The position numbers and the translations under genes are program-made. The notes beneath the pieces are model-generated. The model had not been told where the DNA came from and did not search any database. It saw only the letters and a list, made by a program, of their open reading frames with translations. This document shows positions 36,002 through 46,016 of a DNA stretch of 64,000 nucleotides, in pieces; positions within the stretch are counted from its first letter, which is position 1; each line of letters starts with the position of its first letter. The stretch is from Hygrocybe punicea (lineage: Eukaryota; Basidiomycota; Agaricomycetes; Agaricales; Hygrophoraceae): contig OY744467.1 in NCBI GenBank assembly GCA_963556145.1, forward strand, positions 3,844,001 to 3,908,000, read 5' to 3'.

Positions 36002-37631
36002 TTTGATTTGTTGCCATAGATACCCCCCAAATATAACCCTGACCCTGGTGGTTTTTGTCTACCCTTACGGTATTGTGAGACACCGCATATGATGAAGGGT
36101 TGGGTTGAACCCCTACCCGAAAGGGGTACGGTTTGAAGGGTCAGGGGTCCGGGTACAGGAAAATTTACCCGAGGGTAACCCCTGTCCTGCCCTAGCGACT
36201 ATACCACTACAATCAGAAGATATGGCACTACGGACTCGTACTCGACGGAACCAGTGAGTCGTCAATGGCTCAGTTTAAATACATACCAACTGTTCTACTT
36301 AGGGTGAGCTGGAACACCGCTCACCCAAAGGATGGTACACCCGCACTAGCCGCAAGGACTTTATTTGTCAAATGACGCGGATTGAGCGACGCCAGAACCG
36401 TATCCGTCATATTCGTGCTCAACACCAAACAGATGAGGCTGCACACCCCAATCCGCCCGAGGTGCATCACTTTATTGGAAAATCGCAAAACCATCCCGAG
36501 AATATTCTGCTTTTCTTACAGAAACATGCTCGCGATCCTGCAGTCATGGTAGTGACCTAAACTTATGATTAGAAAACTCGATTGAGCTCATTGGATGGCA
36601 GGATTTTATTCTGAAGCTCAAAGATCATCTACTTCCTCGCATGCAAGCAATCTTGTCTCAGGAACAGGCATCAACTAGCTGCAACAGTTCTTCCCAAACA
36701 CTAGCGTGTGGTCTAACAAGTACAACGGTTGGAGAAAATGCTGTGATCTTCAAAAGTGATCGCATTTATTGTCACAATGTGGCCAGATTCAATTTCACAA
36801 CCTATGATGTCCGACGATCACAAGACGTGGTCAATCCTGGCACATCCCATCGCGATATCATGCTGCTTGCGAAACCTGATGATCTCCAGGCCAATTCAAA
36901 CCACCCCTTCTTATATGCACGTGTCCTTGGTATTTTCCACACCAACGTCATCTATGTTGGGGAGGGAATGCATGATTATGTGCCGAGGAGGTTGGAGTTC
37001 CTGTGGGTGCGATGGTTCCAGTACCTCGGAAGCCAGTCAGTTAGTTGGACAGACCATCGTCTGGACTGTGTTCAATTTCCTCTGACAGCAAGTGATGGCG
37101 CTTTCGGATTTGTGGATCCCAGTGATGTGGTGCGTAGAAGTTACATTACGCCCAGGTTTGCGAGCGGAGCAGTCCATCATGATGGCATTGGTCTCTCCCC
37201 TTGTGCCAAAGATGCCAAAGATTGGAAGAGCTACTATGTCAATCGGTGATTATATTTTTGGCTCAATGTGTTATCAGTGCTTACCTCCCAGATTTTCTAG
37301 ATTTGTGGACCGTGACATGGTCATGCGCTATCACTGGGGTCTTGGAGTTGGACATGTCTATGCTCATGATCAAACCCCAAGCAGAGCCGTGACCATATTT
37401 TCCGAGTCTGAATCTAACACAGACTTGAACCGCCCGCAAGGTGTTCCAACATCAGAGGATGCAACACCAGTTTTTAATGACAATGAATCTGACATTGAGC
37501 AACCCGAGTTCGAACTGAGAAATCGTGATGACGACCTCTGGGAAGATATCACAATAGATAACAGCAAAGGACTTACAGATGATGATTCCAGCCATGACTC
37601 GGATACCATGGATGGCGTGTACGGAGCTTGA

Positions 37632-38260
37632 CTACGGGAACCTGCTTTCCCTTGCCTCCATTATCTCTCCTTTCAACTTGGAGTCCCAGCCAAAAACTAC
37701 TACATGCAGATGATCACGGCCCCACAAGCCAACCCTTTGTCATCTTCTCCATCCACTCACGAGCCTACCACTATGTGTACCAGAGGTCTCCATCACCTCT
37801 ACAACAATCTTTGACATGACTGTTCTCAATGATGAGCCAGAAAAGGATGTCGTAGATGTCATGCCTGCAATGCAGGCCCCCCCACTCCTCAAGCTGGAAC
37901 CTTCCTCCAAACACAACCAACAGCCCAGGATCCCTTAATCCAACTGAAGCCTCCAAGCTTCCCCCTCTCCTCCTCTCTCCCTGTCCCTGCCGCGCCCTTC
38001 TTGCTCCCGTCATCCTGGCGTCAAAGTTCTCATGCATGGCAAGTACTATTCTAATCGTGCATAGGTCAAGTTATCCGGCCTGGACATGGGAATGGACCTC
38101 CAGGTGGGCCTGTGTGAAGTGTGTCCCTGAATCGCAACATGGGATGGCCATACTTTGCGATACGAAAGTACGCATGCATGCTCGTTATTACAGCTGTTTT
38201 AAAAATGATAGAGTACGTTACCTCGAAATGTAAGTTCCCAATATGTAACGCGCTGTATGG
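37632..38260. other. Gap between Plavaka and the first deaminase
   Basis: A plus-strand open stretch (37856-38233) encodes WACVKCVPESQHGMAILC near its end, a Cys-rich piece I cannot assign. The rest is pyrimidine-rich and unremarkable. It may hold the far end of the Plavaka element. Confidence 0.4.
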
Positions 38261-39358
38261 AACCTCTTCTAGGCTGACATTGTGATGTTTGCAATCATCC
38301 TTATTCTTTTACTAAAGGTTTGGGAGGGAAAATGAAATATTTATTGCCTACTACTAGTACATTCAAGCTGATTGCAGGCGCATAATGTTAAGGATCTTAT
38401 CGAAGAAAGAACTAAAGAAAGTCATATTGGTGGTCATTTCCAGTGAATCTGAAACAAAATGCGAAACGTGCGATGAGACATCCATATCCAGTATGAGGCA
38501 TTTTAACTCCTTCCCAAAGAAAGTAATCATTGATTCAAGTATTTGAACCAGCAGCGACAATGGCAGTGTGCATGCAGTAAATCTTTGGCTCGGAGCCAGG
38601 ACTTCAAAGAACTGTGCTTCACGAACTCCCAAAAGAGAGAACAAGTGCGAACAGGCACGGCAACATTGATTGGATAACCCAACAACATTGTCTGCAGGCT
38701 ATATCGCAGAATAATATCAGATTAACATACAGCTGAGATATTAAATATAGCACTTACTGCAGATGTAGCCTGATGGATAGTCGCCATGCTAGCTGCGCAA
38801 TGCAGCGTCCCGTAGAAGTTTTCACCATTCGCCATGTGAATGTTTAAGAAATTTTGGAACATCGCGTTTGTCGAGACTAATTTCTCAATTGCTATGATGG
38901 CATCCTGCGCAGAGCAGTTAGACGGATGACTGATACCGGGGAGGGACATGATTTCTTCGATAACCTGTTTCCAAGGATGCATTTGTGTCCCTGTAGAATG
39001 ATTGCCAACGACTTTGAGAGAGAAGGACATTGGGTTCCGACTAGACGTGAATGCAAGGAGTTTGCTAACAGCTTCAAATTGAACCACCTGCAAATGCAAC
39101 CAACATGTATATGAGTCGGCTATGGAAGGTTCCCCGATGTGAATCCCCAATACTTGAACATCCAGAAGTTCTGCATCCCAATAACCATCCTCTACATTCG
39201 TATCCGCTCCATTCTGAGGGTCGGGAAGCTCCATTCTGTTCAAATGGTCCTCTAAATAGGAGGAAAAAATGAGATCTCAGAGGGCAATCCACAAATTGTA
39301 GCGCGATAAGCTGCGATTTCGAAAAGTTTCATATTGTCATCTGACAATGTACGAGCGG

Positions 39359-39963
39359 TGTGACGGCGAGTTCGGTTGTAGACCCGAATGGGAATCTACG
39401 AAAAGGGGTGATCAGCTAAGAAGTGATCAGAGGAGTTTAGTGTCTTTGTAGTGTCTAGTCAATCCAACCCGAATCCAGGGTTCTGGATCAGAGGGGAAGT
39501 GAAGAGAGTGGAGTACGAAGACTGATGAGACGATACGAAGTGAGGACTAAGAAATAGAACTGAAGGGATGCAATATGATATGGTGGGATATGATATGATC
39601 TGATGGTTGTAGTATAAGGATACATCTTTTATACTACTGGGAGAGATCCTGTGCTGTAGTAACTATGTACTACAACCGAAGGCTGTAACTGATAGGAGAG
39701 GAGTGGAGCGGAGTATAGGAGGAATGATGCTATGTACTAAGTAACGGGAAACGAAGATATATCATATGTAACTATATACATAGTGATTCCGGGTCATTAG
39801 AGACATCGCATCTTGAGTAGGAACGATTCCGGAGGCGGAATCCAGAGCGGAATCGACGGAAAGGACCGGAATCGGGCGGAATCGACGATACCTGAATGGG
39901 AATGGATGGGGACGAAGTGGGATATGAAGAGGATTCGGGTCCAGATGGCCCGGAGCCTCTACA
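39359..39963 (-). mobile_element. Solo LTR, 605 bp, with GCGG target duplication
   Basis: Plus strand TGTGACGGCGAGTT to AGCCTCTACA. GCGG precedes (39355-39358) and follows (39964-39967). Deleting it with one GCGG gives an uninterrupted codon series in the deaminase (VLDKYTARTLSDDN on the minus strand), which fixes the limits. No internal retroelement sequence is left, so it arose by recombination between two LTRs. GGAATCGAC and GGAATGGATGGG words recall the LTR at 16466. Confidence 0.9.
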
Positions 39964-40798
39964 GCGGTGTATTTGTCGAGCACCTGAAGAAACTCCATGA
40001 ATTTATGAAGCAGATGGCATAGTAGCTGATGAAACTCGGGGCAGGTTATATCGGTATAAATGCAGGGAGGGGTCGCATTCGGTTGGTAGCTATTCACCGC
40101 AGCCATGAGGTTAGGGAAGTCGGTTATCGAAGGTTCCAGAATGTATTGGATGTCAGGCTCTGAGAAGGTTTTGATAAAGGTGATATCTCGAGGAAGCAAC
40201 AGTTTGTCTTTTGGAAACGGACGCTGGTGATAATAATTTTGGGTAGTTAAAAGGGGGTTGAGAAACGGCAAAGAATAATTTGGGTGTTGAATTTGATGAA
40301 GTATCATGGGATAGGCATTGGAGGTTACATAGACGAAGATGCCTATCTTCTCCGGAGAGAGTGTGTGTAAACCGAAAAGGCAAGCAATTGCAGCTGCATG
40401 TCCTTGGTATGACTGTGAAGTCCTAGTACAATGTGTGAGAAAGAAAATTTGTTGGCATAGACATTGAGTACTTACCACGTTTTTCTTATATATGGAAAAG
40501 GATTGGATGGGTCGATGTCACATGCGTCTGGAGTTAGAATGGAAAATTCCTCTGCCCTAATCGTTGAGGAGCGAGCGTCACTGGCAGTCATCTGAGGGCT
40601 GGGAATGGTTGTAGCTGTAGCCTTGGGCCGCTCTTCATGATGGCAAACGGTCAGTTCCCAAACAGAATTCTGCTTTTGGGTGATTGATACCGCGGTGAAT
40701 TCACGGTCCCTAGCCAGGAGCGTGGCAAGAGCAGCAAGACATTCATCGTGGTCCGAGTTCGCAGTGTATCCCCTCAGCAGCGGGAATTGCCGGTGGTC

Positions 40799-41216
40799 TA
40801 GTGTTGCTGAAGTTCAGTTCAGTTCAGAAACAGGTTTGGAGCATATTTGTGAAATATCTCAAGGAGATTAATTTGTGTTTGCCCAGAATTTTTTTGATGG
40901 CTTCTGTAACACTTTAAATTCTCTTGTATGAGTTGTGCCTGAAGGGAATGTAAAAATTGAAATTTATAAAAATGCAAAAGGGGGTGTAAGTCCGAGGTTT
41001 TTCAAAAAATCAAAAAACCTCGGACTTACACCCCCTTTTGCATTTTTATAAATTTCAATTTTTACATTCCCTTCAGGCACAACTTATACGAGAGAATTTA
41101 AAGTGTTAAAGAAGCCTTGAAAAAAATTCTGGGCAAACGCAAATTAATCTCCTTGAGATATTTCACAAATATGCTCCAAACCTGTTTCTGAACTGAACTG
41201 AACTTCAGCAACACTA
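40799..41216. mobile_element. hAT-type MITE, nearly perfect 418-bp palindrome
   Basis: Ends TAGTGTTGCTGAAGTTCAG and its reverse complement. The arms of about 200 bp match with only a few differences around a centre near 41008. CGGTGGTC flanks it on both sides (40791-40798, 41217-41224), an exact 8-bp duplication. It lies in the first exon of deaminase paralogue 1; removing it with one duplication restores the reading frame. Confidence 0.95.
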
Positions 41217-41329
41217 CGGTGGTCTCTTGGCGCATTGAGACACTGGAGGATCTCCAACAACGTAGTGATAGTCCGAAAGGTAAGAATCCTGTCTTGGGTA
41301 TTGGTACTATCATGGTCGGCCATTTCGTG

Positions 41330-41957
41330 GGGTGCTGAACTTCACAAGCTTGACTTCAAGCTCAAATCATGATCATGATGGCGACCGTGACAACTTGAAC
41401 CTTCAACTTGTGGTTCTCGGCGGCACTCAACGTTCGGGAGTTCCCAAATTGCGGGCTTCCATTACTCCGAGAGTAAGGACCTGCCTCTTTGGAAAAGACC
41501 AAACTTGAACAAATAGCTGGCCCAGCTCAGTCGAGGCTCCGAGTCAGACTCCAACGGATCATCATGATGCAGGCACTTTCAAGTTCAAGTTCAAGTTCAA
41601 GTTGGACAAACCGCCGACTCGATGCTTTAAGTTCGGACTCCGTAGTTCCCGCCAGTGCTCCACAGCGTTCCAACGCTGTTGCAGCCTCCAATTGTATTCT
41701 CAGGCTTGCCATTTCTCCCCGGTTGTCAACTTCTGCTATTGCTGTGCTCCATGGTGTTCCAACGCTGTTGCCGCAGTCTACGATTGTATTCTCAGGCTTG
41801 TCATTTCTCTCTGGTTGTCAACGTCTGCTGCCAGTGCGTGGCTTTCCGACGCGGTTGTCTATAGCTTTATGTCAAACTGAACGGCGTTCCTATGGCGTTC
41901 AGAAACTCCTGTATTTAGGTTCGTCCTGAGGGCTGGCATTATTATCATCTACCCACT
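41330..41957. other. Shared upstream region of the two deaminases
   Basis: About 630 bp between the two divergent starts. It contains five tandem TTCAAG units at 41577-41606, GAGTCAGACTCC-type words near 41530, and two copies of an 89-bp repeat (41667 and 41756, GTTCCAACGCTGTTGC...). A bidirectional promoter is a natural reading, not shown by the sequence. Confidence 0.6.
41667..41844. repeat. 89-bp tandem repeat, two copies
   Basis: Copies start at 41667 and 41756, both with GTTCCAACGCTGTTG, TTGTATTCTCAGGCTTG and GGTTGTCAAC. It lies in the region upstream of deaminase 2. Confidence 0.85.
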
Positions 41958-43826
41958 ATGTCCACCGATGCGCTGCACACTTTTCGAACGATTAACGCCT
42001 TACTGGCGAAATTTTCGAAGCCACCAATCCATTGAGGAAAATGCCCAATGTTGATCCAGAATGTAGCCGAGATTCCTAATGAAAAGAAGAACTTGCTTCG
42101 CTTGGCGAACGCAGTCTCACTCCTCTTGGTATGGTCTCATGAAATTGTAGCCGCCGTCCCTATGCGTTCATCCGATTCACGTCTCCTGACTTTTGTCGCT
42201 ACCACCAATCCCCGCAATCCCAAAAAGGCTACGAATCCGCACGACGCCTTGACATTCAAGGGAGAACCAACTCTCTTTACTACAGTGACCCCTGATATGT
42301 CCGATCCGCTCACTTTTTTGAAAAACGTCGAGTAAGTCCTGTTTATGTATTTATGTATTTATTTATTCAAACTTCGCGCTAGAACCGATCAAACATTTCA
42401 AGACCATGCGACGGCAATACAAATGCTGATAGCGAAAGAATCAGATCTCGATGTCTATGTGTCCTGGAAATCGCATCCAAAGATGCTCGAACGACTCACC
42501 AACGATCTCTCTTCCTTACCGTTTTTCAACGGTCTAGTTGACCTCCCAGACAATAAGCGTAGTGGTCCCTTTCCTCAGACACAACAAACTGCCGACTTTC
42601 AAGACTCTGGACTTGCGTCTTGGCTCTCTGACGAGGTTGTACAAGAAAAATTTAACTGGGTTGGTTTGAAAATCCCAGATCTTATGGACAGTGTTAAAAA
42701 GTTTAAACCTAACACACTATTATACACGGAATCAACCTGCAACAACTTCCACCAACTCCTCCGTACCATTCTTCTCGAGTACAGGAAGTCTCTCGAGACT
42801 CTCAAAAGCCAAACGAAGAACGATCCCAAAATGTTCCACGAGTCCACTGTCTATAACATTGCATTTTTCGGATTGGCATTGCGGGCCGTTGTCAATTCCT
42901 CGTCACTCGCGATTCACCTCGACAGGATCGACCCACCCCACCTGCACCCTGTCATTAAAAGGGACCCATCCAAAGGAGCCGTGCAGGACGAGGACGATGA
43001 GCCAGAAGAGGATCAAGACCTCCATACCATTATGGAGTTACCATTACGCCCTGCGTACATGGCTTGGTTGCGCCTACAGGTAGCGTTCTTCGATGCAACT
43101 GCTCAACTCTCGGATTATACTTCGAGAAATAATGCAAGAATTAAAATCGACGTCCTCACTACCGAACACCCGGGAACAACTGCGCGAAACTGGAAGGACG
43201 TCATCCCTGAAATCTTACCATGTGCGGAAGCTCAGGAAATCAGCGACATCATTTCATTTATACAAGAAATATCTGTCCTGGCCGACGAAAGAGGCGAAAC
43301 GAAAAAGTATTCGGGCTTTCTCGAGAGATTGGAAAAAGGAACGTGCTACGACAGGACGACTCACTGCGAATTGATTCTGTTGGTGTGGATTTTGGGCCGG
43401 AAGCATGGCTTCAAGGTAGTTTTTTTTTAAAAAAAACAGTGAAGCCTACTGATTTTTGTGTAGGAAGTAGAGGGTGTCATCGGAGTTTCTAAACTCTGCT
43501 GCCCCATATGCTGGGAAGTGTTCCAATCAATACGCAGTTTATGGGTTCAAGGGTGTCACCAAAGAGTGACCGCAAGTGTGCTCCCGCCAAGTCTTCCGAG
43601 AGATGTTGTCCAGAGTATGGTAGAAAGCTTTGGAGGGATACTAGTAAATGTATTGCAGGAGAAGATGAACAAAACGACTTACATCAGAAAGCATCGATGG
43701 ACAGGAACGGCAGATTCATACGCCAGCATCACCTCAAGCCAGTTCCCTCCCTCCTTAACTCTGAATGATGCTTTTTCCACATTTTTTCAGCGGTTAAAAT
43801 CTCAGCTTTCGACTTTTTCGGCATGA
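41958..43826 (+). CDS. OTT_1508-like nucleic acid/nucleotide deaminase paralogue 2
   Basis: From ATG 41958 the product begins MSTDALHTFRTINALLAKF, homologous to paralogue 1. An in-frame TGA at 42033-42035 stands where paralogue 1 has Arg; the frame then stays open. Introns: about 42331-42379 (GTAAGT...GCTAG) and 43416-43464 (GTAGTT...TGTAG). Landmarks: DQTFQDHATAIQMLIAKESD, KIPDLMDSVKKFKPN, NNFHQLLRTILLEYRK, AWLRLQVAFFDATAQLSDYT, then the zinc/catalytic motif RTTHCELILLVWILGR and, after the last intron, GVSKLCCPICWEVFQ. HCE plus CPIC give the deaminase centre; Pfam OTT_1508_deam has basidiomycete expansions. It may start instead at ATG 42048. If expressed it should be catalytically competent. 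Confidence 0.75.
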
Positions 43827-43895
43827 GATGGATATTGGTAAGTGTTTTCATAAAAGAAATTAAGAATACTATCTGATAAGCACCTCAAGGGTGAC

Positions 43896-44843
43896 GTGTT
43901 CAGCAGTGAAACTGCAATGCTCGGCGGCGCCGTCCATGTCTGTCACCAACACCCCCTGCAGCAAAAAGTCATCGCACGACCTCCCCGTCTGTCTCCTCCA
44001 CCCTCTCTGACATCTCCGTATTGTCTCTCCCTCCAGCATCCCGAGCACGCCCCCAAGCAAGACATCTGCGCCCCCACCCAATCATCATCACTACAAATCC
44101 TCGACCTTGACACTGAACACCTCGACACACCCCTCATCTCATCCCTATCTCATTTGACGCAGAGTCCACCCCCCGCCCACCGTCCCTGGTTCCCTCTCTT
44201 TCGTCTTCCCTGTCTTCCACTTCCACCTCCACCTGCCTACCACCTCCACCACCCATAGACCCTGTATATTATCCAGAGAACCCAGACTCCGCTCTCGTCC
44301 CCGGATCCATTCTTTCCTCTCACACCCCCGGCAGTCCTGGCTCGCCACATCACTCTCATACTCGTGCGTACTCTTGGACAGGGCACGTTCAGCAGTGTCT
44401 GGCTCACCGAGGACGCGTCCACCGAACCCCTCTCTGCACCTGCCCGTGTGGGGGCATATCCAAAAGGTGCTCACATTGCTGGCACGACTCCAGTCGTGGA
44501 GGCCCTCCAGGGACTTCGCATCACCGAGTCCGCCGAGTCCGGTTCGGATCGTCGCAGGGTGGATGTAGGGGTGGGCTCACAGCTTGTCGCGGTCAAGACA
44601 ATGCCTAGGGCGCGTGAGCAAGATTGTGACCGCGACAGGTTGCTGTTGAAATTGGTGAGGACATTGTTCCTGATGATCGAGATGCAGCTTTGTCAAGACG
44701 AGGAGGACGAAGATTGGGATGATGCGGAGGAATCCTGCAACGAACTTGAGCAACTAGATGAGAGCGATGATTTGGACGATTGTATGGATGACATATGGAT
44801 CTTGGTGATGCAACCATGCTCCGGTGCTCGCTGCTATAAATGA
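43896..44843 (+). pseudogene. Protein kinase N-lobe fragment
   Basis: A proline-rich leader (MLGGAVHVCHQHPLQQ, then PPRLSPPPS) is followed by RTLGQGTFSSVWLTED (glycine-rich loop GxGxFxxV) near 44364-44415, a 60-residue insert, and QLVAVKTMPRA with the ATP-binding Lys near 44590. After 44640 only acidic, unrelated sequence follows, with no HRD, DFG or C-lobe. The leader is in another frame. It is the 5' part of a Ser/Thr kinase gene cut off after strand beta 3. Confidence 0.6.
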
Positions 44844-45521
44844 AGTACCTGATCGCTTAATCACCCCTCTGCCTGTAATGTACGCGACTTGTACGGTATG
44901 CCTGATCCAAAAATTGATATTCATTTTGACACACCCAGGGTTGTCCTCCTAGTCTACATTCATATGTTTACTTGCACCGGCAAAGCCACTCCCTACTACT
45001 CCCTTTGCCCCCAGCCCCTTCATCCCCATCCCCTTTGCCTGCTCTTCAAGTTGTGGCCTGCTTATCCTCTCCCACACCCTCTCGTCTCCTGCCCACCCTC
45101 CCTTTCCACACCCTCTCGCTCCCTTCCCTGCCAGAAGTCATCCCTGGCTCGATTTAAATGTAATTAGTTCACTTGGTGGAACTTGAATATATATAAACGA
45201 TGAAGTACACTATTATCATTCAATCTCAGACGTGACCGGCACTCGGCATCCACACAGCCACCTATCAGGCCTGATACTTTATCTGCCATACTTTGTAGAA
45301 ATTACCAAGGGAGTTTTCTGAAAATCAATGTTGCTACCAGATATAAACCATGATGGATGCATGATCCCTCAATTGCAAGTATTGTACACCATGGCCATTC
45401 AACCCCTGACTGACAACTGCCGCGTCAACCTGTACCATCCTTTACCATGCTTGACCGGCGCTTGGCATCCATACAGCCACTTATCAACTCCGACTGGTCA
45501 TGCCAGCACCTCACCGATTTC
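44844..45521. other. Gap with a small internal duplication
   Basis: No gene. A 35-bp block (GACCGGCACTCGGCATCCA and on) at 45233-45268 recurs at 45457-45492. Pyrimidine-rich sequence at 45000-45150. Confidence 0.5.
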
Positions 45522-45699
45522 CCGATGTATTGGAATATATAGTTGCAGTGGTTGTTGACCGCTAAGTTAATTTATGTGGAATGAATTATATTTACCTCTC
45601 TCTGAGAGGGCTTTTATACTACTAGCTAAATCTACTAGAAGTTTCTTGTGGTGAGTAGAATACATGCTGTGCTTCAGCATTATTCCTCGGACAGGCTAT
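45522..45699 (+). repeat. Dispersed repeat R1, copy 2
   Basis: Near-identical to 6333-6502, same orientation, with a few substitutions and a small insertion near 45562. Non-coding. Confidence 0.8.
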
Positions 45700-45734
45700 G
45701 AACCATACAAGTCTCAGTCACTTTTTTGCATTAA

Positions 45735-45897
45735 CTCTGCACAGTGCACACATCCTAATTTTCTTAGATGTAATAACATGATTGTATAGCCCTCAGAGAA
45801 TAGATAAAGTTTGCATATAAAACCATCCTAATCCACCCAGTATATCATTGATAGTTTTGTTTGGTTAGTTTTGCAAATCGCAATAAATTTACAGCTG
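45735..45897 (+). repeat. Dispersed repeat R2, copy 2
   Basis: Reverse-complement relative of 5835-6056, with indels. Its right end overlaps the start of the mariner element (ACAGCTGTTTT at 45891). Confidence 0.7.
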
Positions 45898-46016
45898 TTT
45901 TCATCGAGGTGTGGAAACTCCAAAATTTGGAGGTGGCTGTGCATTTCCAAATATGTAGTCTGCCGAGATTCCATGTACAATTTTGTAGCGCCGACTAAGT
46001 ACTCTAAACGCTCGAC

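Larger units (their letters stand above)
32356..36194 (+). mobile_element. Complete-looking autonomous hAT transposon
   Basis: 3,839 bp. Ends are TAGGGCAGGACAAGGG and ACCCCTGTCCTGCCCTA; GCGACTAT flanks it on both sides (32348-32355, 36195-36202), an exact 8-bp duplication. GGGTAAACCC-type and ACCCTTACC-type words fill both subterminal regions. It encodes one transposase on the plus strand. Inserted into a coding exon of the Plavaka gene, so it is the younger of the two. Confidence 0.95.
29440..37631 (+). pseudogene. Plavaka (CACTA-like) transposase gene, interrupted by hAT
   Basis: The N-terminus has a C2H2-like finger (CVCGRSFPQVNALTNHRRTC, then SSKKHLANALDKAKQMW). It continues through YTVPDFYHRSLVSVIREKL, VVVALMFWSDVMHLTSFGTA, KIWPLYMYFGNESKYRRCKP, a lethal-looking but normal intron-exon chain, ELMHAQWLVLLDDEFLEAW, HGIVITCCDGVRHRFYPRIF, PCPRCLIALDNVHNLGT, VVDLMHEFELGVWKALFIHL, AKLRMHNDLTLNIMDAVTAS and KWHSLGDY. 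Here the hAT element intervenes; after it the frame resumes TTTIRRYGTTDSYSTEP, RIERRQNRIRHIR, RDIMLLAKPDD, HPFLYARVLGIFHTNV and FVDRDMVMRYHWGLGVGHVY, ending 37631. These are the marks of Plavaka transposases of agaricomycetes. Apart from the insertion I see no disabling change. Confidence 0.9.
38363..41323 (-). pseudogene. OTT_1508-like deaminase paralogue 1, disrupted, HCE changed to HCA
   Basis: Minus strand from ATG 41323 (MADHDSTNTQDRILTFRTIT). With the MITE (40799-41216) removed, the frame runs NAPRDHRQFPLLRGYTANSD and on to an intron at about 40480. Then QSYQGHAAAIACLFGLHTL, FPNLMAAVNSYQPN, FHQLLCHLLHKFMEFLQVLD; a solo LTR (39359-39963) interrupts and, once removed, KYTARTLSDDNMKLFEIAAY follows. 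The end has WLHLQVVQFEAVSKLLAFTS, FYGTLHCAASMATIHQ and GLSNQCCRACSHLF. In the deaminase fold the His of H-x-E and the two Cys of CxxC bind zinc and Glu is catalytic; here the Glu position is Ala (GCA), while CRAC is kept. Two insertions plus the lost Glu mark a dead copy. Substrate of this fungal family is unknown to me. Confidence 0.75.
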
